From Nitrospirota bacterium (GTDB lineage Bacteria > Nitrospirota > JACRHJ01): a stretch of DNA of 9,330 nt. The translations under genes were made by a program, and so were the position numbers. The stretch lies in contig JAKAHE010000076.1 in NCBI GenBank assembly GCA_021815285.1, positions 1-9,330 on the forward strand. Direction: 5' to 3'. This document shows, piece after piece, positions 1 through 7,168 of the stretch. How positions within the stretch are numbered: the first letter of the stretch is position 1; each line of letters opens with the position of its first letter. The notes under the pieces were generated by a model that searched no databases, was not told where the DNA came from, and saw only the letters and a program-made list of their open reading frames with translations.

Positions 1-5
1 GCACG

Positions 6-32
6 GAAGAAGCCCGCCTGCACTGAGCGGGC
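6..32 (-). terminator. Candidate intrinsic terminator after phoU
   Basis: On the minus strand, downstream of the phoU stop, GCCCGC (32-27) and GCGGGC (17-12) form a 6-bp GC stem around a 9-nt loop. It is followed by the pyrimidine run TTCTTCC, which is a weak U-tract. The position, about 75 bases past phoU, fits the end of the pst-phoU operon. The stem is short and the T-run is interrupted by C, so termination may be partial. Confidence 0.5.
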
Positions 33-104
33 GTCAACAAAAAACATGACAGATATCAGGAAATTACCGGGCGGATGCAGGTTTTTAAGAATATTATTCG
101 GCGG

Positions 105-788
105 TTAGTCCTGTGAAGCGGAATTGGTTTGCTGGTTGTCCATGTGCCTTATAATCCTGCCCTCGACGAGATATACCACCATTTCGGCGATGTTTGTCGC
201 GTGGTCGGCGATTCTTTCGAGGTATTTCGAGATGTAGGTTATTCTTATGGCCCTGGATATGGAGTGCGGGTCTTCTATCATAAACGTCAGAAGCTCTCTG
301 AATATCTGCTTGTTGAGCTCATCGACAAAATCGTCCTCGTCCAGGACGGCCCAGGCAAGCTCGGCGTTTCTGTTGACAAAGGCGTCGAGGGCCTCCTTGA
401 GCATGTTTCTTGCGGCCTTCGCCATCCTCGGCACGTCTATGTAAGGCTTAAGTATCGGCTCCTCGTTAAGCTCCAGCGCTCTCTCCGACACGTCCACGGC
501 GAGGTCTCCAATCCTCTCTATGTCCGTGACAATCTTCATGGCGGTGGTGATAAAGCGCAGATCTCCCGCCTCGGGCTGCCTGAGCGCCAGGAGCCTTATG
601 CACTCCTCGTCTATCTCCACCTCCATGCGGTTTACCTCGTGGTCGGCGTCTATGACCTTCCGGGCAAGGTCGTTGTCCCTGTCCACGAGCGACTTGATGG
701 AACGCGCGACCTGGGCCTCGACGACCGAACCCATAGTCAGGAGCCGCTCCTTTAAACCGCTAAGCTCTTTCTCCAGTATTTTGCCCAA
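105..788 (-). CDS. phoU: Phosphate signalling regulator PhoU
   Basis: PhoU is a cytoplasmic helical protein that connects the Pst transporter to the PhoR kinase and keeps the Pho regulon off when phosphate is plentiful. The 227-residue product has the usual family length and two PhoU repeats. Each repeat carries the metal-binding-type acidic helix: DIERIGDLAVDV at residues 89-100 and YLERIADHATNIAE at 189-202. The start is a TTG at 788, preceded by AAGGAG with 8-nt spacing, and this Shine-Dalgarno overlaps the TAA of pstB. The gap to pstB is only 12 bases, so translation is probably coupled. It is the last gene of the porin-pst operon, the common position for phoU. The C-terminal tail (about 215-227) is polar and likely disordered. 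Confidence 0.96.
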   Translation of the reverse strand: MGKILEKELSGLKERLLTMGSVVEAQVARSIKSLVDRDNDLARKVIDADHEVNRMEVEIDEECIRLLALRQPEAGDLRFITTAMKIVTDIERIGDLAVDVSERALELNEEPILKPYIDVPRMAKAARNMLKEALDAFVNRNAELAWAVLDEDDFVDELNKQIFRELLTFMIEDPHSISRAIRITYISKYLERIADHATNIAEMVVYLVEGRIIRHMDNQQTNSASQD

Positions 789-800
789 GTTATTTTCTCC

Positions 801-1559
801 TTATCCGAACCTGCCGGTTATGTAATCCTCCGTCCTCTTGTCCGACGGGTTGGTGAAAATCTTGTCCGTTGTCCCGTATTCTATAAGATGCCCGGAGAGG
901 AAGAACGCCGTCCTGTCGGATATCCTCGCCGCCTGTTGCATGTTATGTGTTACCACCACTATTGTATACCGTTCCTTGAGGTCGGTAAAGAGGTCTTCTA
1001 TCTTCGCGGTGGAGATAGGGTCGAGCGCGGATGCCGGCTCGTCCGCAAGCAGGACTTCCGGTTCCACGGCCAGGGCGCGGGCTATGCAAAGCCTCTGCTG
1101 CTGACCGCCGGAGAGACTTACCCCGGGCCTGTTGAGCTGGTCCTTGACCTCGTCCCAGAGCGCCGCGCGCCGGAGGTATTTCTCCGCCGTTTCCTCAATC
1201 TCGTGTCTGCCGAGCCTTCTGTTCAGTATAATTCCCGCCACGACGTTTTCTTTTATGGACATCGTCGGGAACGGGTTCGGCTTCTGGAACACCATCCCCA
1301 GGCGGCGTCTTATCAGAACCGGGTCTACTCCGCTTCCGTAGACGTCTTCGCCGTCGAGGATTACCCTGCCGTTTGAGTAGGCCCCCCTTATTTCCTCGTG
1401 CATCCTGTTTATGCACCGGATGAACGTGGACTTGCCGCACCCGGACGGGCCTATTATCGCTGTGATGGAGTTCTCCGGGACGGCCATGTCGATGTCGTGC
1501 AGGGCCTGCGTCTTTCCGAACCATGCGTTTAAACCTTCTACGGCAATCTTGTCAGCCAT
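801..1559 (-). CDS. pstB: Phosphate ABC transporter ATP-binding protein PstB
   Basis: This is the ATPase subunit that powers phosphate import through PstC/PstA; two copies would sit on the cytoplasmic face. The 252-residue length matches the family (about 250-260). Visible motifs are Walker A GPSGCGKST (37-45), the Q-loop FQKPNPFP around Q92, the signature LSGGQQQR (149-156), Walker B LLADEP with D173 and E174, the D-loop SALD (177-180), and the switch H205 in VTHNMQQA. Around Walker B it reads LLADEPASALDP where many PstB proteins have MDEPTSALDP or MDEPCSALDP, a mild variation. The ATG at 1559 shares one base with the pstA stop (TAATG), which implies translational coupling. The frame stays open upstream to 1871, but that part overlaps pstA and does not resemble an ABC protein. 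Confidence 0.97.
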   Translation of the reverse strand: MADKIAVEGLNAWFGKTQALHDIDMAVPENSITAIIGPSGCGKSTFIRCINRMHEEIRGAYSNGRVILDGEDVYGSGVDPVLIRRRLGMVFQKPNPFPTMSIKENVVAGIILNRRLGRHEIEETAEKYLRRAALWDEVKDQLNRPGVSLSGGQQQRLCIARALAVEPEVLLADEPASALDPISTAKIEDLFTDLKERYTIVVVTHNMQQAARISDRTAFFLSGHLIEYGTTDKIFTNPSDKRTEDYITGRFG

Positions 1560-2410
1560 TAGCGTTTGAACCCTTTCCGCGCAAGATAGAGCCGGGCCGA
1601 AATATTCAGCAGAAGGACCATGCCGACAAGCACGAGCGCCGCCGCCCACGCCTTCTGCTGCCAGTCCTGATATGGCGAGATGGAATAATTGAAAAGATCC
1701 ACCGGGAGCGTCGCCATGGGCTGGCCCGGGTTGAAATTCCAGAAAGAGTTGGAAAACGACGTAAAGAGCAGGGGCGCGGCCTCGCCGCCGACCCTCGCCA
1801 CGGCGAGTATCGTGCCTGTGACAAGACCGCCGCTTGCCGTTTTCAGGACTATGCTGAGTATCGTCTTCCATTTCGGCACGCCCAGGGCGAAAGACGCCTC
1901 GCGCAGGGTGTCCGGGACGGTCCTGAAAATCTCCTCGGAGGAGCGTATGATTATGGGCAGCATGAGAAGCGCGAGCGAGACGGAGCCGGAAAAGGCCGAG
2001 AACCTGTGCATGCGCGTTACCACGAGCGCATAGGCGACTATGCCCGCGACTATCGCCGGGACGCCCGCCAGCACGTCTGAGACAAACCGGACCGTCGAGG
2101 CGAAAACGCCCCTGCCGTATTCCGATAGATATATCGCCGTCGCTATCCCCACCGGAATGGCCATCAGGCCAGCCATGCCGACGACTATAATGCTCCCGGC
2201 TATGGAATTGGCAAGCCCGCCTCCTGGGACTCCGACGGGGGTGGGGAGCTTAGTGAAGAAATCGAGATTTACGGCGGATATGCCCTTTATGAACGTGTAG
2301 CCGAGTATCCAGAAGAGCATCGATACCGCCGCAAGCGCCGCAAGGAGAGACAGGCCGAGCATCACCGTCCCGAAGACCTTGCGCCTAATATACCTGAAGT
2401 CCGTCTTCAT
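1559..2410 (-). CDS. pstA: Phosphate ABC transporter permease PstA
   Basis: This is one of the two inner-membrane permease subunits forming the phosphate channel. The 283-residue protein has a short basic N-terminus, then a first hydrophobic segment at about 14-42. Further membrane segments lie near 68-95, 110-132, 143-157, 195-215 and 254-275. The cytoplasmic EAA loop that docks on PstB is visible at about 169-205 (LREASFALGVPKWKTI), followed by ARVGGEAAPLLFT, typical of PstA. The ATG at 2410 overlaps the pstC stop by four bases (ATGA), and the stop overlaps the pstB start by one base. The three transport genes are therefore very likely translated as a coupled unit. Length is close to the E. 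coli protein (about 296), with no sign of damage. Confidence 0.96.
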   Translation of the reverse strand: MKTDFRYIRRKVFGTVMLGLSLLAALAAVSMLFWILGYTFIKGISAVNLDFFTKLPTPVGVPGGGLANSIAGSIIVVGMAGLMAIPVGIATAIYLSEYGRGVFASTVRFVSDVLAGVPAIVAGIVAYALVVTRMHRFSAFSGSVSLALLMLPIIIRSSEEIFRTVPDTLREASFALGVPKWKTILSIVLKTASGGLVTGTILAVARVGGEAAPLLFTSFSNSFWNFNPGQPMATLPVDLFNYSISPYQDWQQKAWAAALVLVGMVLLLNISARLYLARKGFKR

Positions 2411-3348
2411 ATCCTCGCCCCTCCGGAGAACCGGTTCATGCGCAGCATCAGGAGTTTTGCGAACGCGTTTATTATAACGCTTATCACGAAGAGTATGAGC
2501 CCGAGTTCCACGAGCGCCGATATCTGGAGCTTGTCGAAGGCCTCCGTGAACTGGTTTGCTATCACGCTCGAAATGGTATACCCGGGGTCAAGGAGTGAGA
2601 GCGAGAACTGGGGCGTGTTCCCTATAACCATCGTTACGGCCATCGTCTCGCCAAGGGCGCGCCCGAGCCCGAGCACGACCGCGCCGAGGATGCCGGAACG
2701 GCTGTTCGGGATGACGACCTTCGAGACGACCTCCCACCTCGTCATGCCGAGCGCCAGGCCGCCCTCGCGCTGATTGGCCGGGACGGTATACATTACATCC
2801 CTCGAAATGGATGAGATGGTCGGGATTATCATGACGGCGAGCAGAAGGCCCGCGTTCAGAAATCCCAGTCCCAGGGGGTAGCCGGTGAAAAAAGGCAGCC
2901 AGCTCAAATTGGAAAGCGGCGGCTCGATGTATTGCTGGAGAATCGGCGAGAGCACGAAAAGCCCCCAAAGGCCGAATATCAGGCTCGGGATCGCCGCGAG
3001 CAGTTCTATCAGAAAACCTGCCGAGCTCCTGAGCCAGGCGGGCGCGAGTTCCGAGAGGAATATTGCTATGCCGAGGCTGACGGGCAGGGCAATCAGCAGC
3101 GCAAGCAGAGACGTATAGAACGTCCCCCAGATAAAAGGAAGGGCCCCGTACACCTTCTGCACGGGGTCCCATTCCTTCGTTATCAGGAACTTAAGCCCGA
3201 ACTTGTGGAATGCGGGTTCCGAGGCGCTGAAAAGCTCGTAGACCACCACCACCGATATGAGCAGCACCGACAGGGAAAAAAGACCCGTCATGCCCATAAA
3301 GATTTTTTCAGGGCTTATTATCTTTTTTCTGCTCAGCTGTTCCGCCAA
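2407..3348 (-). CDS. pstC: Phosphate ABC transporter permease PstC
   Basis: This is the second inner-membrane permease subunit of the Pst transporter. The 313-residue protein is close to E. coli PstC in length. Hydrophobic segments lie near 18-40, 72-100, 109-138, 160-182, 218-242 and 277-301, six as expected. The EAA loop is at about 195-230 (GGLALGMTRWEVVSKVVIP), followed by GRALGETMAV. R230 and E233 there correspond to the RALGET motif whose Arg and Glu are known from E. coli to matter for transport. The start is a TTG at 3348, chosen because AAAGGA lies a few bases upstream and the next residues read AEQLSRKK. Only 14 bases separate it from pstS, and it overlaps pstA by four. Confidence 0.96.
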   Translation of the reverse strand: MAEQLSRKKIISPEKIFMGMTGLFSLSVLLISVVVVYELFSASEPAFHKFGLKFLITKEWDPVQKVYGALPFIWGTFYTSLLALLIALPVSLGIAIFLSELAPAWLRSSAGFLIELLAAIPSLIFGLWGLFVLSPILQQYIEPPLSNLSWLPFFTGYPLGLGFLNAGLLLAVMIIPTISSISRDVMYTVPANQREGGLALGMTRWEVVSKVVIPNSRSGILGAVVLGLGRALGETMAVTMVIGNTPQFSLSLLDPGYTISSVIANQFTEAFDKLQISALVELGLILFVISVIINAFAKLLMLRMNRFSGGARI

Positions 3349-3362
3349 AATCCTTTCCTTTT

Positions 3363-4364
3363 TTATCGTACCTGCCTGTTCAGTTCGTTTAGAATCCTCG
3401 CCTTGAGCTTTGCGGGCAGGGGGACATAGTCCAGGGACAGCGCGTCCCTGTCGCCGTTAGTATATGCCCATCTGACATAACTCTTTACTGCGGCGGCCTT
3501 GGCCGGGGCAAGGTTCTTCGGGACGAGCATGAAGGTGAACCCTGCAATCGGATAAGAGTTCTTACCGGGCGCATTGGTGAACTTTATGTAGAAATTGGCC
3601 GGAATCTTTGCATGGCTGGCCGCCTCCCTGGCGTTTGCAAGGGTAGGATATACCCAGTTGCCGCTGCTGTTCCTTATCGCCGCGTAAGTCATGCCGCTCT
3701 GGAGGACATATGCAAGCTCGACATAGCCGAACGTGCCGCGCGTCTTCTGTATCGTTCCGGCCACCCCCTGGTTCCCTTTGCCGCCCAGGCCTACCGGCCA
3801 GTTGACGGACGTGCCGGAGCCGACCCTCTGCCTCCACTCGGGGCTTACGTCGCTTAAGAACCAGGTGAAGATGTTCGTTGTCCCTGAGCCGTCGGAGCGG
3901 TGCACGACTATTACCGGCATGTTGGGGAAGTTAATGCCGGGGTTGAGCCTCGTTATCTCCGGGTCGTTCCATTTCCTGATCTTGCCGAGATATATGTCCG
4001 CTATCGTCGAAGGCAGAAGCTTCAGGCCCGTCCTTACGCCGGGGAGGTTATACGTCATCGCCACGGCGCCGCCGACCGTCGGGAACATGAAAAGGTTGTT
4101 CTTGCTCTGCTCGGCGCCGCTTAAAGGAGCGTCGCTGCAACCGAAATCCACCGTCCTGGCCTCTATCTGCTGAATCCCGGCGCCGCTTCCGATAGCAGCA
4201 TAGTTTATCTTCGTCCCCGTCTGTCTTGCGTAGGAGTAGAACCACTTCGAATACAGGGGATACGGGAATGTCGCGCCCGCCGCATTGAGCGTCATGGCAG
4301 AGGCGGTACAGACGGATGCGGCAAGGAGCACAGCCGAGACCGCAATCATCAGAATCTTCTTCAT
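3363..4364 (-). CDS. pstS: Periplasmic phosphate-binding protein PstS
   Basis: PstS captures inorganic phosphate in the periplasm and delivers it to PstC/PstA. The 333-residue precursor starts with a clear Sec signal peptide (MKKILMIAVSAVLLAASVC, likely cut after ASA at about 23), with no lipobox cysteine. Mature-protein hallmarks are AAGATFPYPLYSKW (28-41), GSGAGIQQI (59-67), DFGCSDAPLS (73-82) and the phosphate-binding loop HRSDGSGTT (155-163). The C-terminal region contains the family motif YPIAGFTFMLVPK. The ATG at 4364 has a perfect AGGAGG with 5-nt spacing, the strongest ribosome-binding site in the operon, fitting the need for excess binding protein. A hairpin lies directly upstream of that site. 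Length is slightly below E. coli PstS (346 as precursor). Confidence 0.97.
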   Translation of the reverse strand: MKKILMIAVSAVLLAASVCTASAMTLNAAGATFPYPLYSKWFYSYARQTGTKINYAAIGSGAGIQQIEARTVDFGCSDAPLSGAEQSKNNLFMFPTVGGAVAMTYNLPGVRTGLKLLPSTIADIYLGKIRKWNDPEITRLNPGINFPNMPVIVVHRSDGSGTTNIFTWFLSDVSPEWRQRVGSGTSVNWPVGLGGKGNQGVAGTIQKTRGTFGYVELAYVLQSGMTYAAIRNSSGNWVYPTLANAREAASHAKIPANFYIKFTNAPGKNSYPIAGFTFMLVPKNLAPAKAAAVKSYVRWAYTNGDRDALSLDYVPLPAKLKARILNELNRQVR

Positions 4365-4375
4365 TATAACCTCCT

Positions 4376-4395
4376 GTCGCTTTCCTGGAAGCGAC
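4376..4395 (-). promoter_or_regulatory. Intercistronic hairpin abutting pstS ribosome-binding site
   Basis: On the minus strand GTCGCTT and AAGCGAC form a perfect 7-bp stem around a 6-nt loop. It ends immediately before the pstS AGGAGG. There is no U-tract, so it does not look like a terminator. A TATAAT hexamer lies at 4416-4411 in the same 55-base porin-pstS gap; without a good -35 it is only a weak internal-promoter candidate. The hairpin may protect the pstS mRNA 5' end or mark a processing site. That role is inference. Confidence 0.45.
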
Positions 4396-4419
4396 GTGTT
4401 AGACTGTTATATTATATCC

Positions 4420-5682
4420 TTAGAACTGAACCTGAAGGTCCGCCTTGACAAAGTTGTTGTCGAGGTCGCCTGCTTTTTTCAGCGCGCCGCCGGTAGTGGC
4501 CCTGTCGTTATCTACAACGAACATCACGTTCTTGTTGACATCATATGCCACGCCGTATATCCACCTCGTAACGGTGGTGCCCACCGCGTTTTCGTCGTGC
4601 CTGAACTTGTCGAAGCGGCCCAGGATTCTGATTGGCTTCCAGAAAGGCATCCTGTACCAGGCCATCGCGGAGAAGCCCTGCCCCTTTATGTTGTTCACGC
4701 CGGTATGTGTGAGTTTCATCGGGTCCGTCCCGCTCGTCCAGTCATACTCGCCCCCGACGAAGGCGTCGTCGTGATACTTGTAGCCCGCGAAGGCGATGTA
4801 CCGGTCGTTGTCGTGCAGGAAGTCCTGCTTCGAGATCTTGGCATAGCCGGAGAATTGAAGCTGTTTCAATGCGTCTATCTGCGGGAGGGGGTTTACCGTA
4901 AGTCTCGCTTCAACGGCCTTGTACTTGTTCTGCTCGTCGGAGTGATAGCCCTCGCCGTTGTCCACCGAGACCTGCCATGAGCCGTAGCCCTTGGGAAGCG
5001 GCCCGCGGAAATCCACACCCAAATCGCCCGCGTTTATATAGCCCTCTTTCTCTATCAGCATGTTGTCTACGACACGGAACTCCCAGAGTCCCTCTTCGTA
5101 GTCCAGCCACGGCGTCTGGAACTGCCCCATCTTGACCTCCATGCCGGGATAGAACGAAAGGAACTTATGAAAATCAACGTAATAATACTTGAGCCTGAAC
5201 TCGTAGTCCCCGTTGTTGTTGCCGGGCGCGCTAACCCTGCTTAAATCCGATGTGATGCGCACGCCTATCTGCGGGGTCAGGTCGGCCAGGACGTTCAGGT
5301 AGCCCCTGTTCAGGACAAAGGCGTTTTTGGCGTCTTTGTGGCCGTTATCGTTTGTCGTGTTCTCCTTGTCGAAATTGTAATAATACTCGCCATACATCAG
5401 GCCGCCGATGTGTATCTTCGGATATGTCGCGGCCTTCTTCTCGCCTATGGCGTTTGCTACGGCGTCCTTGAAAGCCTGGCTGCTGTAATCCGCCGCCGGA
5501 GCGGGCGAGCTTTGAGGCGCCGTAAGCGTTGACAAGTCAACGGGAACTCTGCCCTCGCCGGGCTTTGTGAAGACCTGCCCGGTATCAGGGTCCTGCCAGA
5601 GCGTCGGGGTCTGGCACCAGCCGGACGCCGATACGGACAGAAGAATTAACGCAAAAACTGTAGCGCTCAGATATTTTCTCAA
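4420..5682 (-). CDS. Phosphate-selective-type outer-membrane porin (OprO/OprP-like)
   Basis: This is a probable outer-membrane beta-barrel channel for phosphate or related anions, of the OprO/OprP-like porin family by general sequence character and context. From the TTG at 5682 the product is 420 residues. It has a signal peptide (MRKYLSATVFALILLSVSASG), then a Pro/Thr-rich linker with LWQDPDTGQVFTKPG. A predicted barrel runs from about residue 88 (YPKIHIGGLMYGEYYYNF) to the end, with alternating aromatic strands and a terminal Phe (KADLQVQF) typical of the outer-membrane assembly signal. A GTG three codons upstream (5691) is in frame but sits almost on top of the AAGGGG. The TTG has GGGGTGAT at good spacing, so I prefer it. 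The position between phoR and pstS, under PhoB-like boxes, supports a phosphate role. Substrate is inferred, not seen. Confidence 0.85.
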   Translation of the reverse strand: MRKYLSATVFALILLSVSASGWCQTPTLWQDPDTGQVFTKPGEGRVPVDLSTLTAPQSSPAPAADYSSQAFKDAVANAIGEKKAATYPKIHIGGLMYGEYYYNFDKENTTNDNGHKDAKNAFVLNRGYLNVLADLTPQIGVRITSDLSRVSAPGNNNGDYEFRLKYYYVDFHKFLSFYPGMEVKMGQFQTPWLDYEEGLWEFRVVDNMLIEKEGYINAGDLGVDFRGPLPKGYGSWQVSVDNGEGYHSDEQNKYKAVEARLTVNPLPQIDALKQLQFSGYAKISKQDFLHDNDRYIAFAGYKYHDDAFVGGEYDWTSGTDPMKLTHTGVNNIKGQGFSAMAWYRMPFWKPIRILGRFDKFRHDENAVGTTVTRWIYGVAYDVNKNVMFVVDNDRATTGGALKKAGDLDNNFVKADLQVQF

Positions 5683-5694
5683 TGTTATCACCCC

Positions 5695-5738
5695 TTCTGT
5701 TACAGAATTATTACAGTTATGTTACAAATCCGTTAAAT
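5695..5738 (-). promoter_or_regulatory. Array of four PhoB-like half-sites next to porin start
   Basis: Reading the minus strand, four 7-mers recur every 11 bases: ATTTAAC (5738-5732), TTGTAAC (5727-5721), CTGTAAT (5716-5710) and CTGTAAC (5705-5699). They are separated by the 4-mers GGAT, ATAA and AATT. This is the spacing of classical Pho boxes (CTGTCAT-4 nt-CTGTCAT). The last unit also lies in the palindrome TTCTGT-A-ACAGAA (5707-5695). The array ends 13 bases before the porin TTG, so a promoter placed in the usual way would start inside the porin coding region. Confidence 0.6.
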
Positions 5739-5786
5739 CAGCCTCCTGCCGGGCCTTTTCACCCCCTTTCCAAGGATTTCTGCGCA

Positions 5787-5820
5787 AGGATAGCAGGTAA
5801 TTGTTACAGTGTTATTAAGG
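5787..5820 (-). promoter_or_regulatory. Pho box and extended -10 promoter for porin-pst operon
   Basis: On the minus strand the 18-mer CCTTAATAACACTGTAAC (5820-5803) is a two-unit Pho box (CCTTAAT-AACA-CTGTAAC), similar in layout to the E. coli pstS box. Ten bases later comes TATCCT (5792-5787), preceded by TGC, which forms an extended -10. A transcript would start near 5780 and give a leader of about 100 nt before the porin. The box begins only 16 bases after the phoR stop. A second copy of this box-plus-promoter layout occurs on the plus strand at 7950-7983. Confidence 0.6.
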
Positions 5821-5836
5821 GTATTTTAATTTTTGA

Positions 5837-7168
5837 TTACAGAGAGGATTTGAAGGAAAGGGTGACTTTCGTCCCCCGGCTGCCGGTGGACCGGTTGCTG
5901 CCGGCAGGCCGGCTGTCGTCCGTCGGGCCGTGGACGGGGCTTTCCATGTTGAATTTGCCGCCGTGAAGCCTGACCAGGTGTTTGACTATTGCAAGGCCAA
6001 GGCCCGTGCCGCCAAGCTCGCGGGAACGCGCCGGGTCCACCCTGAAGAAACGCTCTCCCATACGGGGCAGCATCTCCGGCGGGATTCCGGAACCGGTGTC
6101 GGTTATGGAAATCTCCGCCATCCCGCCGGAGTCGGCAGGCTGGCAGGCCCCGGCAATTATAACGCTTTCGCCGCGCGGAGAGTATTTTACGGCGTTATCG
6201 AGGACGTTAAGTATTATCTGGTAGAGCCTGTCCCTGTCGGCCAGGGCGGGCGGCATATCCCTGGGGAATTCGAAAACTATTTTTACGCCCTTTTCCCTTG
6301 TCTTCGGCTCGAGAAGCGCCGCAGCCTCCGCCGCGACATCCTTAAGCGAAACCGGCCTCGTCTGAAGCCTTACCTCGCCGAGCTCTATCCTCGAAAGCGT
6401 CATAAGATCTTCCACGAGCCGGGATAGTCTGCGCGCGTTGGATTCGATTATTCCCAGGAATTTGACGCCCTTTTCCCGGTCGTTTATCGCGCCGTCCATC
6501 AGTGTCTCGGCGAAGCCCTGTATGGCGGAAATCGGCGTCTTGAGTTCGTGTGTCACATTGGCGACAAAATCCCTGCGCACCCGCTCGAGTTGAAGCATCC
6601 TCGTGACATCGTGCAGTACTATGACAATCCCGGAAAAACCGCCCTCTATAATAAGCGGGACGCATCCGGCGATAAAATACATGGGTTCCGGAAAGCCGGT
6701 CTCTATCTCGCCGGACGTATAATCCTTACGCTCATGCGCGCTTTTGTATAGGCTTAAAAGCCCGTCGTTTCTTACCACCTCTACGAGCGGTCTGCCGACG
6801 GCCTCTTCTTCCATTATGCCGAAAGTCTTCAGAAACGCCGGGTTGACTATTATCACCCTGCCCTGCGCATCGGTAACCATGACACCGTCCGCCATGCCTT
6901 TTAATACCGCCGTCAGGATAACCTTCTCCTTTGAGAGCGCCTCCACGTTCTTCTTGAGCTGCTCCGCCATGAGGTTAAGGTTCTCCGCGAGGATGCCGAG
7001 CGAGTCTCCGCCTTCGGATACGATACGGCTCCCGAAATCTCCCGCCGCGATCTTCCCGGTAAAGGCTATCATCCTGTCCACCCTCCGGGCAAGCCGCAGC
7101 CGCGACAGTAATGCCCAGGCTATAATAATGGCGATAAATAATGAAAGTCCCGACGCAAGGTTAGTCAT
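5837..7168 (-). CDS. phoR: Phosphate regulon sensor histidine kinase PhoR
   Basis: This is a membrane histidine kinase that phosphorylates PhoB in low phosphate and is restrained by Pst/PhoU otherwise. The 443-residue protein has one N-terminal transmembrane segment (about 4-22), then RLRLARR and a HAMP-like linker (about 23-80). A PAS domain follows (about 85-190, VMVTDAQGRVIIVNPAF). The dimerisation domain carries H207 in FVANVTHELKTP. The catalytic domain has an N-box NVLDNAVKYS (321-330), G1 DTGSGIP (357-363), F-box FFRVD (374-378) and G2 GGTGLGLAIVKHL (386-398). There is no periplasmic sensor domain and only one membrane pass is evident. A Pro/Gly/Ser-rich insert (about 411-432) interrupts the usual GTxxxxxLP ending. 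The ATG at 7168 overlaps the phoB stop (ATGA), so it is co-translated with phoB. Confidence 0.94.
   Translation of the reverse strand: MTNLASGLSLFIAIIIAWALLSRLRLARRVDRMIAFTGKIAAGDFGSRIVSEGGDSLGILAENLNLMAEQLKKNVEALSKEKVILTAVLKGMADGVMVTDAQGRVIIVNPAFLKTFGIMEEEAVGRPLVEVVRNDGLLSLYKSAHERKDYTSGEIETGFPEPMYFIAGCVPLIIEGGFSGIVIVLHDVTRMLQLERVRRDFVANVTHELKTPISAIQGFAETLMDGAINDREKGVKFLGIIESNARRLSRLVEDLMTLSRIELGEVRLQTRPVSLKDVAAEAAALLEPKTREKGVKIVFEFPRDMPPALADRDRLYQIILNVLDNAVKYSPRGESVIIAGACQPADSGGMAEISITDTGSGIPPEMLPRMGERFFRVDPARSRELGGTGLGLAIVKHLVRLHGGKFNMESPVHGPTDDSRPAGSNRSTGSRGTKVTLSFKSSL

Noticed and set aside
46..52. CTGTCAT on the minus strand downstream of phoU, identical to an E. coli Pho half-site
   Set aside because: It is a single unit without a phased partner, and the box type used elsewhere in this window is CTGTAAC-like. 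Probably chance, though a gene beyond the window edge could use it.
129..755. Long plus-strand open frame opposite phoU
   Set aside because: It is antisense to a clear phoU, has no recognisable motif, and is explained by GC-rich codon structure.
1560..1871. In-frame upstream extension of pstB
   Set aside because: It overlaps pstA in another frame and has no ABC-ATPase character. The ATG at 1559 gives the normal PstB length and a TAATG junction.
1523..2080. Plus-strand open frame opposite pstA/pstB, Arg/His-rich
   Set aside because: The composition is that of a shadow frame, and the opposite strand carries intact transporter genes.
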